Positions 15,693 through 20,916 of a stretch of DNA of 33,984 nucleotides are shown here, in pieces; position 1 is the first letter of the stretch, and the number at the start of each line of letters is the position of its first letter. Source of the DNA: a virus; IMG/VR virus record IMGVR_UViG_3300042888_000057, positions 1 through 33,984 of that record. One strand, 5' to 3'. The translations under genes were made by a program, and so were the position numbers. Under the pieces are notes generated by a model, which made no database searches, was not told the DNA's origin, and worked only from the letters and a program-made list of their open reading frames with translations.

Positions 15693-15993
15693 ACTTGTTG
15701 TTTGCCCAGTAAAGTTGACCAAATATACCTTCGTGTTGATTTGCTAGTTTTAATGCTTGCTCAGTTGCATTCTTGTTCTTTAGTGGATACCTGTACACCC
15801 GAATGTAGCGACCACCATTATTTGCTTTTGTGTCCCTGATTCCTCTGTCAATGTCAAAAAACGCTTTTGTCTTTAAAGCTGTACGAATGTGGTTGTGCGC
15901 TATTCCAGTGATTTCAGCTATCTCTGTTGCGCTTAACCAATCGTTCTGTTTAATCGCTGTCAAAATCCGTTGTTGCGTGTTTGTCAGTGCCAT
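15667..15993 (-). CDS. Winged-helix DNA-binding protein
   Basis: A 108-aa protein from the ATG at 15993, chosen because AGGAGA lies four bases upstream; an open frame extends to 16035 but would run through the operator. Residues 1-60 form a helix-turn-helix: LTNTQQRILTAIKQNDWLSA, TEIAEITGIAHNHIRTALKT, then a wing-like YIRVYRYPLK. The rest is a short helical tail. It opens the leftward early operon and could be a regulator or the DNA-binding half of a replication initiator whose loader half is at 14784-15158. Confidence 0.75.
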   Translation of the reverse strand: MALTNTQQRILTAIKQNDWLSATEIAEITGIAHNHIRTALKTKAFFDIDRGIRDTKANNGGRYIRVYRYPLKNKNATEQALKLANQHEGIFGQLYWANNKYENISRVD

Positions 15994-16009
15994 ATCGTCT
16001 CCTATAAAG

Positions 16010-16023
16010 TTAAGATAGCTTAA
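16010..16023. promoter_or_regulatory. Operator O1, TTAAG-ATAG-CTTAA
   Basis: A 14-bp site with perfect 5-bp inverted arms. It lies 17 bp before the winged-helix start, between an A/T-run region and the AGGAGA ribosome binding site. On the minus strand TTGAAT stands near a -35 position, but no convincing -10 box is seen. It is the best match to the shared motif and probably governs the leftward early operon. Confidence 0.72.
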
Positions 16024-16408
16024 TACTGTATTCAAAAAAAAGCAAATTTTTTGTTGTTTTTTTATAAAACATATTCTTTAGACAATAGTACCCCTACCCT
16101 TATACCCACCCACCTGCAACTGAGGGTAGATATAAATCCTTTACGACAGAACTCTGCTTGTTAGCTTACGGAGAGTCATTCCGCCCACCCCCAAATCCCG
16201 TTAATCAGCGTTCATATTAACGATAGGTGCATTTCAGCACTACTCGGCGTATTGGTAATAGTTGGTTTCCCAACTCTGTCTATATACCTTTCCCTTTCGG
16301 TACTTGGTCGTGCGGGTCACACGGGAAGCACTTTGCTAGTCATTATTATCAGTTTTCTTCCACGCCGCCCTGACAGGCTCTTGCTTTCGTATGGAGTACG
16401 GGAGCAAT

Positions 16409-16495
16409 AAAAAAACCGATTTAGTCAATGCCCCTCTGGAACGCAGCTTTTTTAAGGCTGAACCCCTTGCGGGGCGGGACATTGAATAAATCGGT
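16409..16495 (-). terminator. Large stem-loop with T-run downstream of repressor
   Basis: Arms 16415-16423 and 16487-16495 pair over 9 bp, followed after one mismatch by six more pairs (16425-16430/16480-16485) and three G-C pairs. On the minus strand the stem is followed by seven T (16415-16409), the form of an intrinsic terminator for the repressor transcript. The loop holds two further hairpins, which is much more than a terminator needs. Confidence 0.6.
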
Positions 16496-16515
16496 CTTAT
16501 CTCATCGGCGTTCCA
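16437..16515. ncRNA. Candidate pseudoknotted structured RNA element
   Basis: TGGAACGC at 16437-16444, inside the large stem-loop, is perfectly complementary to GCGTTCCA at 16508-16515, outside it. The second segment itself sits in the loop of a small hairpin (16505-16508/16519-16522). An 8-bp loop-loop contact crossing a stem is the geometry of a pseudoknot. Strand is uncertain: GNRA loops and the T-run favour minus, while the G-T pairs in the 16381-16407 hairpin favour plus. No known RNA family is recognised. Confidence 0.4.
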
Positions 16516-16554
16516 ATTCCGACAATACGACTTAATTATCTACTAATTTTTAAC

Positions 16555-16776
16555 CTAATGCAACTCAGGCCAGATTTGTTTCCAATTTTCAGGGAAAATA
16601 TCTTTCCGGTGTATCACCCCTTGCGACAGTCGCTCAAGTTCGGCAGCCATAAATATCAGCTTGTCTGGCGGGATTCCGTTGTTCTTCCACTGGCTAACGG
16701 CTGGCACACTAACCCCGCACAACTTTGCAACCTTAGTTGTGCCCCCTAGAATCGTGATGATTTTGCTGTTATCCAT
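16555..16776 (-). CDS. Cro/C1-like repressor
   Basis: A 73-aa DNA-binding protein: IITILGGTTKVAKLCGVSVP, then AVSQWKNNGIPPDKLIFMAA, ending in a short acidic/aromatic tail (FPENWKQIWPELH). The helix-turn-helix 'TKVAKLCGVSVPAVSQWKNNG' with I-P-P-x-x-x-x-x-L is typical of Cro/YdaS-type regulators. It diverges from the ERF operon in the layout of a lambdoid switch. It is probably the protein that binds the TTAAG-WTAG-CTTAA sites, one of which abuts its own start codon. There is no Shine-Dalgarno and TAAGAT lies 7-12 bases before the ATG, so the message may be leaderless. No larger CI-type protein with a cleavage domain is present. Confidence 0.8.
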   Translation of the reverse strand: MDNSKIITILGGTTKVAKLCGVSVPAVSQWKNNGIPPDKLIFMAAELERLSQGVIHRKDIFPENWKQIWPELH

Positions 16777-16789
16777 GAAGCTATCTTAA
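16776..16789. promoter_or_regulatory. Operator O2 at the repressor start codon
   Basis: On the minus strand the site reads TTAAG-ATAG-CTTCA, with one mismatch in the second half, and runs into the ATG. TAAGAT within it could be the -10 box for a leaderless transcript. This would give direct self-repression. Confidence 0.62.
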
Positions 16790-16827
16790 CTTACCAAATC
16801 AAGGGTGCAGAAAAATTTATTGATAAC

Positions 16828-16856
16828 TTGCACAATTAGTTTAGATAGCTTAATAT
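16828..16856 (+). promoter_or_regulatory. Main rightward early promoter
   Basis: TTGCAC (16828-16833) and TAATAT (16851-16856) with a 17-bp spacer. Transcription would start near 16863, leaving a leader of about 38 bases before the ERF start at 16901. It also shows that the open frame upstream of 16901 is not part of the ERF gene. Operator O3 overlaps the spacer and -10 box. Confidence 0.68.
16840..16853. promoter_or_regulatory. Operator O3, TTTAG-ATAG-CTTAA
   Basis: Matches the shared motif with one change in the first arm. It overlaps the -10 box and spacer of the rightward promoter, a position where a bound repressor would exclude RNA polymerase. Confidence 0.68.
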
Positions 16857-16900
16857 CTATCTCACTGGCACACCCGCCAGGACAACATATAGGTGCAAAA

Positions 16901-17470
16901 ATGAACGAACTAGCAAAATCTCTAGTAAAAGCTCAAGCTGCTATGAACCACGCAGCGAAAGATAGTAAAAATCCCCACTTTAAATCTGCGTACTCTAGCT
17001 TGGCTAGTGTGATTGACGCTGTGCGACCTGCGCTGTCTGGCAACGGATTGGCGTTTGTGCAAAAGCTGCATACCGCTGACGGTGGCGTAGCAGTCGAAAC
17101 CGTACTTATCCACGAGTCAGGTGAGCAACTGTCTTGCGGTACGTTGTTTATCCCTGCGTCAAAACAAGACGCTCAGGGTTTCGGTTCAGCGCTTTCGTAT
17201 GCAAAAAGATACAGTTTGCAATCTGCGCTTGGTATCGCTTCGGCTGACGATGATGGTGAAGCTGCTGTTAAATCGCCGCCTAAGCCTCCAGTTGCTGTGA
17301 CTATAGATATGGACTTCGCAGTAGACGAAATGGCGGCACAGACCGATTTAGAGACTTTAAAGGCGTGTTTTGCAAAATGGTACAAGTCTGCGCCTGATAG
17401 CCAGAAAGAAGTGCTTAAAGCTATGTATGACGGTATCAAAGTTCAACTTGTTTCAAAAGGTGCAAAATAA
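16901..17470 (+). CDS. erf: ERF-family single-strand annealing protein
   Basis: A 189-aa recombinase. The frame is open from 16805 but the ATG at 16901 is the likely start: it follows AGGTGCAAAA and lies downstream of the promoter. The sequence KDSKNPHFKSAYSSLASVID (residues about 20-39) and DAQGFGSALSYAKRYSLQSA, then SADDDGEAA, are hallmark ERF motifs. ERF rings coat single strands and pair complementary DNA, working here with SSB, the exonuclease and RusA. The C-terminal part after about 125 is a variable linker and helical domain. Overlap of the last base with the SSB start suggests coupling. Confidence 0.88.
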   Translation: MNELAKSLVKAQAAMNHAAKDSKNPHFKSAYSSLASVIDAVRPALSGNGLAFVQKLHTADGGVAVETVLIHESGEQLSCGTLFIPASKQDAQGFGSALSYAKRYSLQSALGIASADDDGEAAVKSPPKPPVAVTIDMDFAVDEMAAQTDLETLKACFAKWYKSAPDSQKEVLKAMYDGIKVQLVSKGAK

Positions 17471-17886
17471 TGTCAAATGACCTTAATCGTTGTGAATTTA
17501 TTGGCAGGCTTGGGCGTGATCCAGAAGTGCGGTTTTCCGCCTCTGGTGAGGCCATTGCAAACTTCTCAATTGCTTGTGGATGGAAGTCAAAAGAAAAAGA
17601 ATCAGTCGAGTGGATTCGTATTGTTGCGTTTGGCAAGCTCGCTGGCGTTTGTGGTGACTATCTACGCAAGGGTTCGCAGGTGTACATCTCTGGGCGTATG
17701 ACCACTCGAAAATGGCAAAACAAGGACGGTGTTGAGCAATTCTCTACTGAAGTCGTTGCTGATCAAATGCAAATGCTAGGCGGTAAACCAGAGCAATCTG
17801 CGCCGCCAATATCGCAAAAGCAAGACGCATATCGCAACATTAAAGAGGGCAATATCGCTGACCTCGAAGATGATGTGCCATTCTGA
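17470..17886 (+). CDS. ssb: Single-stranded DNA-binding protein
   Basis: A 138-aa SSB. The OB fold covers about residues 5-110, with FIGRLGRDPEVRFSASGEAI, then EWIRIVAFGKLAGVCGDYLR and KGSQVYISGRMTTRKWQNKD. The C-terminus ends DLEDDVPF, the acidic tip with terminal Pro-Phe by which SSBs recruit repair and replication partners. It protects single strands made by the exonuclease and feeds them to ERF. The start follows AGGTGCAAAATA directly. Confidence 0.93.
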   Translation: MSNDLNRCEFIGRLGRDPEVRFSASGEAIANFSIACGWKSKEKESVEWIRIVAFGKLAGVCGDYLRKGSQVYISGRMTTRKWQNKDGVEQFSTEVVADQMQMLGGKPEQSAPPISQKQDAYRNIKEGNIADLEDDVPF

Positions 17887-18029
17887 TGAACAAAACTGAA
17901 GAAGCAATCCTAATATCTTGGCGGCTTCAACAGTGGCATGAGGGCATGGTCTTGGATAACAGGGCCATGCAAGACCTTCAGGATGCCATTGAGATGCTTA
18001 AAACATTAGCTAAACAGGTGCAAAAATGA
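17886..18029 (+). CDS. 47-aa hypothetical protein between SSB and exonuclease
   Basis: A small gene: the ATG overlaps the SSB stop (TGATG) and its stop overlaps the nuclease start (ATGA). The protein starts MNKTEEAILISWRLQQWHEG and is predicted to form two helices (NRAMQDLQDAIEMLKTLAKQ). No motif is recognised. The perfect coupling on both sides supports translation; a partner protein for SSB or the exonuclease is conceivable. Confidence 0.65.
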   Translation: MNKTEEAILISWRLQQWHEGMVLDNRAMQDLQDAIEMLKTLAKQVQK

Positions 18030-18763
18030 TTATTAAAACAGCAGATTCTGAGTCAGGCCACTGGTACGCAGCAGACGGATCACCAGCTTATCGCATCATT
18101 GGCAAAAACGGTGCAGAGCGCAATACACGCCTGACAGACGCTCGTGAACTTGGGCTAGTCCCGTCAGTTACGACTATTTCAGGTCTCCTCGCCAAGCCTG
18201 GTCTTAATTCGTGGTTACAGCAACAGGTTTTGCTTGCTGCGCTGACTTTGCCCAGAACGGAGGGTGAGTCAGAAGAAAACTGGCTTCAGCGGGTTATGTC
18301 GGACGCTCGATCAACAGGACGGGAAGCAGCAGACCGTGGCACTCGCTTGCATGGGGTTTTGGAAGATTTCTACCGTGGCAAAAATTACGATTTTCCTGAG
18401 TTTGTCACAAGAGTGCATACTGCGCTCGAATCCCACTTTGGCGCTAACCACACTTGGGAAGCTGAACGCAGTTTTGCGTCCAATGGCTACGGTGGCAAAG
18501 TTGACTTGATCTCAGCCAACATCGTGGTGGACTTTAAGAGCAAAGAAGGTGACTTGAGCAAGGTTACCCCTTACCACGAGCAAATAATGCAACTGGCGGC
18601 TTATAGGCAAGGATTAGGGCTACCCACAGCACGATGCGCCAATGTCTATTTCACAGAATCCGGTGATGTGCGACTGATTGAGCATTCAGAGCAAGATTTG
18701 GCTGACGCTTGGGAATGTTTCCAGTATCTTTTGGCTTTCTACCGAAAGAAGAACAACATATAA
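18026..18763 (+). CDS. PD-(D/E)XK exonuclease
   Basis: A 245-aa nuclease of the Cas4/RecB-like superfamily. Motifs in order: SVTTISGLLAKPGLNSWLQQ (about 50-69), GREAADRGTRLHGVLEDFYR (about 99-118), the catalytic GGKVDLISANIVVDFKSKEG (about 154-173; Asp of the motif and the D-x-K strand) and HEQIMQLAAYRQG. This is the usual partner of single-strand annealing proteins: it resects double-strand ends so ERF can load. The ATG is preceded by AGGTGCAAAA. Confidence 0.85.
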   Translation: MIIKTADSESGHWYAADGSPAYRIIGKNGAERNTRLTDARELGLVPSVTTISGLLAKPGLNSWLQQQVLLAALTLPRTEGESEENWLQRVMSDARSTGREAADRGTRLHGVLEDFYRGKNYDFPEFVTRVHTALESHFGANHTWEAERSFASNGYGGKVDLISANIVVDFKSKEGDLSKVTPYHEQIMQLAAYRQGLGLPTARCANVYFTESGDVRLIEHSEQDLADAWECFQYLLAFYRKKNNI

Positions 18764-18864
18764 TCAAATGGCGGGGAACGCTGGTGTCCCTCCTCCTAGT
18801 TCCGGTTAGTACCCGCACCCCAACAAAAATACAACACTTAAGGGTAAACACCTATAAATATTGC

Positions 18865-18893
18865 TTGTTTGTGTTGTTAAGTTAGCTTAATAT
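18865..18893 (+). promoter_or_regulatory. Second rightward promoter
   Basis: TTGTTT (18865-18870) and TAATAT (18888-18893) with a 17-bp spacer. The same -10 sequence and the same overlap with an operator appear at 16851. It would start transcripts near 18900, before the 62-aa gene. The stretch 18764-18864 before it holds no gene I can support. Confidence 0.6.
18877..18890. promoter_or_regulatory. Operator O4, TTAAG-TTAG-CTTAA
   Basis: Both 5-bp arms are perfect; the spacer differs by one base from O1. The position relative to the -10 box matches that of O3 to within one base, strong support for shared control. Confidence 0.7.
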
Positions 18894-18933
18894 TTGTTCA
18901 TGGCAATAACGCCATAACTTTATCGGAGGCCAC

Positions 18934-19122
18934 ATGGCTGACTTTACTTTCCTAGCTTCAGACTTTAACGCTACAGAAATTACTGTGGTTGCCAATAGTC
19001 AGTATGCCAAACAGTATTTGGCTGAACGCTACGGAGTTGGCTGTGTTTCTTTGAATGTTCGTAAATCAGCAGCTCCAGAATTTGCTGATAGCTTTGAATT
19101 TCAAGGTTTGTCTTACAACTAA
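18934..19122 (+). CDS. 62-aa hypothetical early protein
   Basis: The protein starts MADFTFLASDFNATEITVVA and ends FADSFEFQGLSYN. It is a compact alpha/beta sequence with no catalytic motif. GGAGG lies five bases before the ATG, the strongest ribosome binding site of the rightward arm, and an operator-controlled promoter stands just upstream, so it is likely made strongly on derepression. Function unknown; a host-takeover or regulatory role is only a guess. Confidence 0.7.
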   Translation: MADFTFLASDFNATEITVVANSQYAKQYLAERYGVGCVSLNVRKSAAPEFADSFEFQGLSYN

Positions 19123-19125
19123 AAC

Positions 19126-19141
19126 TGGGGCGCAAGCCCCA
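19126..19141 (+). other. GNRA-capped hairpin between early genes
   Basis: TGGGGC and GCCCCA pair perfectly around a GCAA tetraloop directly after the 62-aa gene stop. There is no T-run, so it is not a normal terminator; mRNA stabilisation or partial attenuation is possible. Confidence 0.6.
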
Positions 19142-19159
19142 TTACATACAGGTGCATAA

Positions 19160-19393
19160 ATGAATGATGAAGAACGCTTCAACATATACACACAAGACGC
19201 TAACGATGTGATGGATGTGATCCAGTTCAGCGGGATTGACAAAGACGGTCTGCATTGGCTTGACTGGTACAAACGCATCCAGTCCGGTGACGCTCTGTAC
19301 AACATCACGATGAAACTTGTACGCAATCGCAAAGACCCGAAGTACGCAGAGTTAATTGAAGAACTTGAGGCAGAAATTGGGGGATGGTTATGA
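19160..19393 (+). CDS. 77-aa hypothetical acidic protein
   Basis: An acidic protein: NDEERFNIYTQDANDVMDVI, then GLHWLDWYKRIQSGDALYNI and an acidic helix IEELEAEIGGWL. No motif is recognised. The ATG follows AGGTGCATAA, the same initiation box as ERF and the exonuclease, which supports the start. The stop overlaps the next ATG at 19390. Confidence 0.65.
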   Translation: MNDEERFNIYTQDANDVMDVIQFSGIDKDGLHWLDWYKRIQSGDALYNITMKLVRNRKDPKYAELIEELEAEIGGWL

Positions 19394-19581
19394 GCAACTG
19401 GGGCAAACACGCAGATTATTCGCATCCGAACTGGACTTTAAGGACACCACGACAAATGAAAAGGTACTCACGTTATACCAATGCAGACCAACGCATTCCG
19501 CTTGACGGCTGGGTGCTTGGCGCACTTGTGCTGTTTGTTATTTTTGGTTTCTTGCCACTGTTAAACTGGATACTAAAATGA
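19390..19581 (+). CDS. 63-aa membrane protein
   Basis: The frame is open from 19384 but the second ATG (19390) overlaps the previous stop as ATGA and has the better GGGGG spacing. The N-terminal half is basic and hydrophilic (HPNWTLRTPRQMKRYSRYTN); residues about 41-62 are one transmembrane segment (WVLGALVLFVIFGFLPLLNW). Orientation would be N-in by the positive-inside rule. The role is unknown; small early membrane proteins can alter host physiology or block superinfection. Confidence 0.65.
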   Translation: MSNWGKHADYSHPNWTLRTPRQMKRYSRYTNADQRIPLDGWVLGALVLFVIFGFLPLLNWILK

Positions 19582-19778
19582 GCAAAATCGACGCTGTGTA
19601 CTTGCATCTTAAAACCCGCAAACACATTACTTCATGGGAAGCAATTAACCTGTATCGTGCAACACGATTAGCCGATATTGTGTACAAACTTAAAAATCAG
19701 GGTTTTGACATTCAAACCGTTATGGTTGAAGGTGAAAACACCCGTTTTGCACGTTATTTTTTAAAGGGTACAAAATGA
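19578..19778 (+). CDS. Helix-turn-helix protein (HTH_39-like)
   Basis: A 66-aa protein: KIDAVYLHLKTRKHITSWEA, then INLYRATRLADIVYKLKNQG and FDIQTVMVEGENTRFARYFL. The order 'hIT-SWEAI-x-L-Y-x-x-T-R-L-x-x-x-I-x-x-L' with a C-terminal beta wing matches a small winged-helix family of phages and prophages (HTH_39), some of which act as regulators. It is a second DNA-binding candidate in the rightward arm and overlaps neighbours on both sides as ATGA. Confidence 0.75.
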   Translation: MSKIDAVYLHLKTRKHITSWEAINLYRATRLADIVYKLKNQGFDIQTVMVEGENTRFARYFLKGTK

Positions 19779-19927
19779 AAAAGTACATCATTGCAGTCGT
19801 ATTAGCGTTGTCAGCAACAGCAGCGTATGCAGCTTGCACTACGCACACCTACATATCTGGTGGGCGCATTATTACCTGCACCACCTGTTGCTACTCGCCT
19901 GGCAACTGCACAACTAGCTGTTTTTAA
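19775..19927 (+). CDS. 50-aa secreted cysteine-rich peptide
   Basis: A short gene, ATG overlapping the HTH stop. The N-terminus MKKYIIAVVLALSATAAYAA is a clear signal peptide with an AYA-A cleavage site. The mature peptide of about 30 residues has six Cys (positions 21, 35, 38, 39, 45, 49), including CTTCC, enough for three disulfides in the periplasm. No family is recognised. It is the last gene of the rightward arm, and its stop overlaps the stop of the convergent endolysin gene. Confidence 0.65.
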   Translation: MKKYIIAVVLALSATAAYAACTTHTYISGGRIITCTTCCYSPGNCTTSCF

Positions 19928-20436
19928 GCAAGCAAAGACGTAGCTTTAACTTTTACCGCAGCGACACGGTTTAGCCAGCCTTTACCAAAAGTCTCAAACG
20001 TGTTCAAGCTGCGGTAAAAGTCCTCTTTTCCTTGGCTAAATTTCTCAATAAGCTCGTCACCATCAAGAGCGTTGACCGCAGCTAGAGTGAGCGGCCCTAT
20101 CCCACCGTCAGGCGTTACACCCACAGCGCTTTGCAAGACCTTTGCGCTACGTCCACAGCCAGCGTTAACCGCAAAGTCAAACACCAAATAATCAATCCCG
20201 CTAGGCAAATCGTCGCATTTACACGCATCCCAAAACTTGCGTTTGTAGAGCGGTTCGACCATATCAGAGGTTAGGCTACGCATCTCTTTCTCGTTGGATT
20301 CACGCCCAACCCATTCTTCCCAGACCCGCTTGGTCACGCCTAAGTTAGTCATGCCGCCTGGATCGGATGGGTGGTTAACATAGCCACCTTCCGAGGAAAG
20401 CATCATCTTAAAAGCGTTGGCCCAATTACTTTGCAT
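19924..20436 (-). CDS. Endolysin, GH108-type muramidase
   Basis: A 170-aa lysozyme. The N-terminus FKMMLSSEGGYVNHPSDPGG, then MTNLGVTKRVWEEW, holds the catalytic Glu of the glycoside hydrolase 108 family (Glu-Gly-Gly-Tyr). The centre has DYLVFDFAVNAGCGRSAKVL and the C-terminal PDGGIGPLTLAAVNAL matches the peptidoglycan-binding-like end of that family. No signal peptide is present, so it depends on the holin upstream. It is the last gene of the leftward path. Confidence 0.9.
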   Translation of the reverse strand: MQSNWANAFKMMLSSEGGYVNHPSDPGGMTNLGVTKRVWEEWVGRESNEKEMRSLTSDMVEPLYKRKFWDACKCDDLPSGIDYLVFDFAVNAGCGRSAKVLQSAVGVTPDGGIGPLTLAAVNALDGDELIEKFSQGKEDFYRSLNTFETFGKGWLNRVAAVKVKATSLLA

Positions 20437-20857
20437 TTTTAATCTCCGTCTCAGTGATTTTTTCTTTGGATTTCATGTCAATAATCTTTTCTAGTGTGCG
20501 CCCACCAAAATAGAAGCTCATTATTAGCATTCCCCACTGCCCAAGCAATTCGACATATGCTTTGTTGGTTTCCATGTCAAAAGCTGACATCATTGCAAAA
20601 GTGAAATAGCCAAAAAGGATGGCAATTAAGGTCATTGGACGGATGTTCTTGGACAGCCAAGAATCTGACCTCATGTCGTTTTCTTGGCGCTTGGTAAGCT
20701 CTCCCTGCTCCTGCATATCCGCTTGCATCTTGGCAAGTTCGCCGTTTTGCTGCATCTCTAATAGCTTGAGCTTGGCTTGATCTGCTTGTGCGGGATCGGG
20801 CCAAATCTTGTCAATGATCTTGCCACCAATGTTAAATATTTCCATAAGTGGAATCAT
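20426..20857 (-). CDS. Holin, 3TM / GTA-type
   Basis: A 143-aa membrane protein. An N-terminal helical, Gln/Glu-rich part (about 1-60) precedes SWLSKNIRPMTLIAILFGYF (about 67-86) and a second hydrophobic segment LLGQWGMLIMSFYFGGRTLE. The SWLxKNxRP motif is that of the phage/GTA holin_3TM family. It would form membrane lesions that release the endolysin. The gene overlaps the endolysin start by 11 bases and is coupled to a 20-codon frame upstream. Confidence 0.85.
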   Translation of the reverse strand: MIPLMEIFNIGGKIIDKIWPDPAQADQAKLKLLEMQQNGELAKMQADMQEQGELTKRQENDMRSDSWLSKNIRPMTLIAILFGYFTFAMMSAFDMETNKAYVELLGQWGMLIMSFYFGGRTLEKIIDMKSKEKITETEIKNAK

Positions 20858-20916
20858 AATGTCAGCCCCTTAAACCATTCGACAAATTGCGCCCATTTTG
20901 TTTTTATCCAGTTCAT
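20854..20916 (-). CDS. 20-aa micro-ORF in the lysis cassette
   Basis: A 20-codon frame, MNWIKTKWAQFVEWFKGLTL, fills the gap between the 223-aa membrane protein and the holin. Its ATG overlaps the preceding stop (ATGA) and its TGA overlaps the holin ATG. The peptide would be an amphipathic, Trp-rich helix able to bind membranes. It may be a real microprotein or only a translational bridge to the holin. Confidence 0.45.
   Translation of the reverse strand: MNWIKTKWAQFVEWFKGLTL

Larger units (their letters stand above)
16024..16554. other. Hairpin-rich region without a gene, about 530 bp
   Basis: No convincing open frame exists on either strand. The right part of the leftward promoter zone (16030-16075) has long A and T runs. 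Inverted repeats follow: 16094-16100/16123-16129 (7 bp), 16199-16205/16216-16222 (7 bp), 16226-16230/16237-16241, 16261-16265/16270-16274 (5 bp), 16381-16391/16397-16407 (11 bp counting two G-T pairs), and the large stem 16415-16495. Read on the minus strand, two hairpins have GNRA tetraloops (GCAA at 16463-16474, GAAA at 16261-16274). A structured RNA, an origin, or both are possible. Confidence 0.6.

Noticed and set aside
16391-16489. 32-codon plus-strand frame MEYGSNKKTDLVNAPLERSF... in the hairpin region
   Set aside because: It has no ribosome binding site and coincides almost exactly with the large inverted repeat; the frame is more likely a by-product of the structure.
16428-16538. 36-codon plus-strand frame starting MPLWNAAFLRLN
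   Set aside because: Same region in another frame, no ribosome site, no recognisable protein features.
16024-16554. Group I intron, tmRNA or RNase P RNA
   Set aside because: I could not find the conserved core elements of any of these, and the region does not interrupt a gene.
16555-16776. Evidence for classical integrated lysogeny
   Set aside because: A Cro-like repressor is present, but I see no integrase, excisionase, attachment site or CI-type cleavable repressor.
16805-16900. N-terminal extension of ERF
   Set aside because: It lies upstream of the promoter at 16828-16856 and lacks a ribosome site; the AGGTGCAAAA-ATG at 16901 and the family motif start after it.
19126-19141. Intrinsic terminator after the 62-aa gene
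   Set aside because: The hairpin is stable but is not followed by a T-run on either strand.
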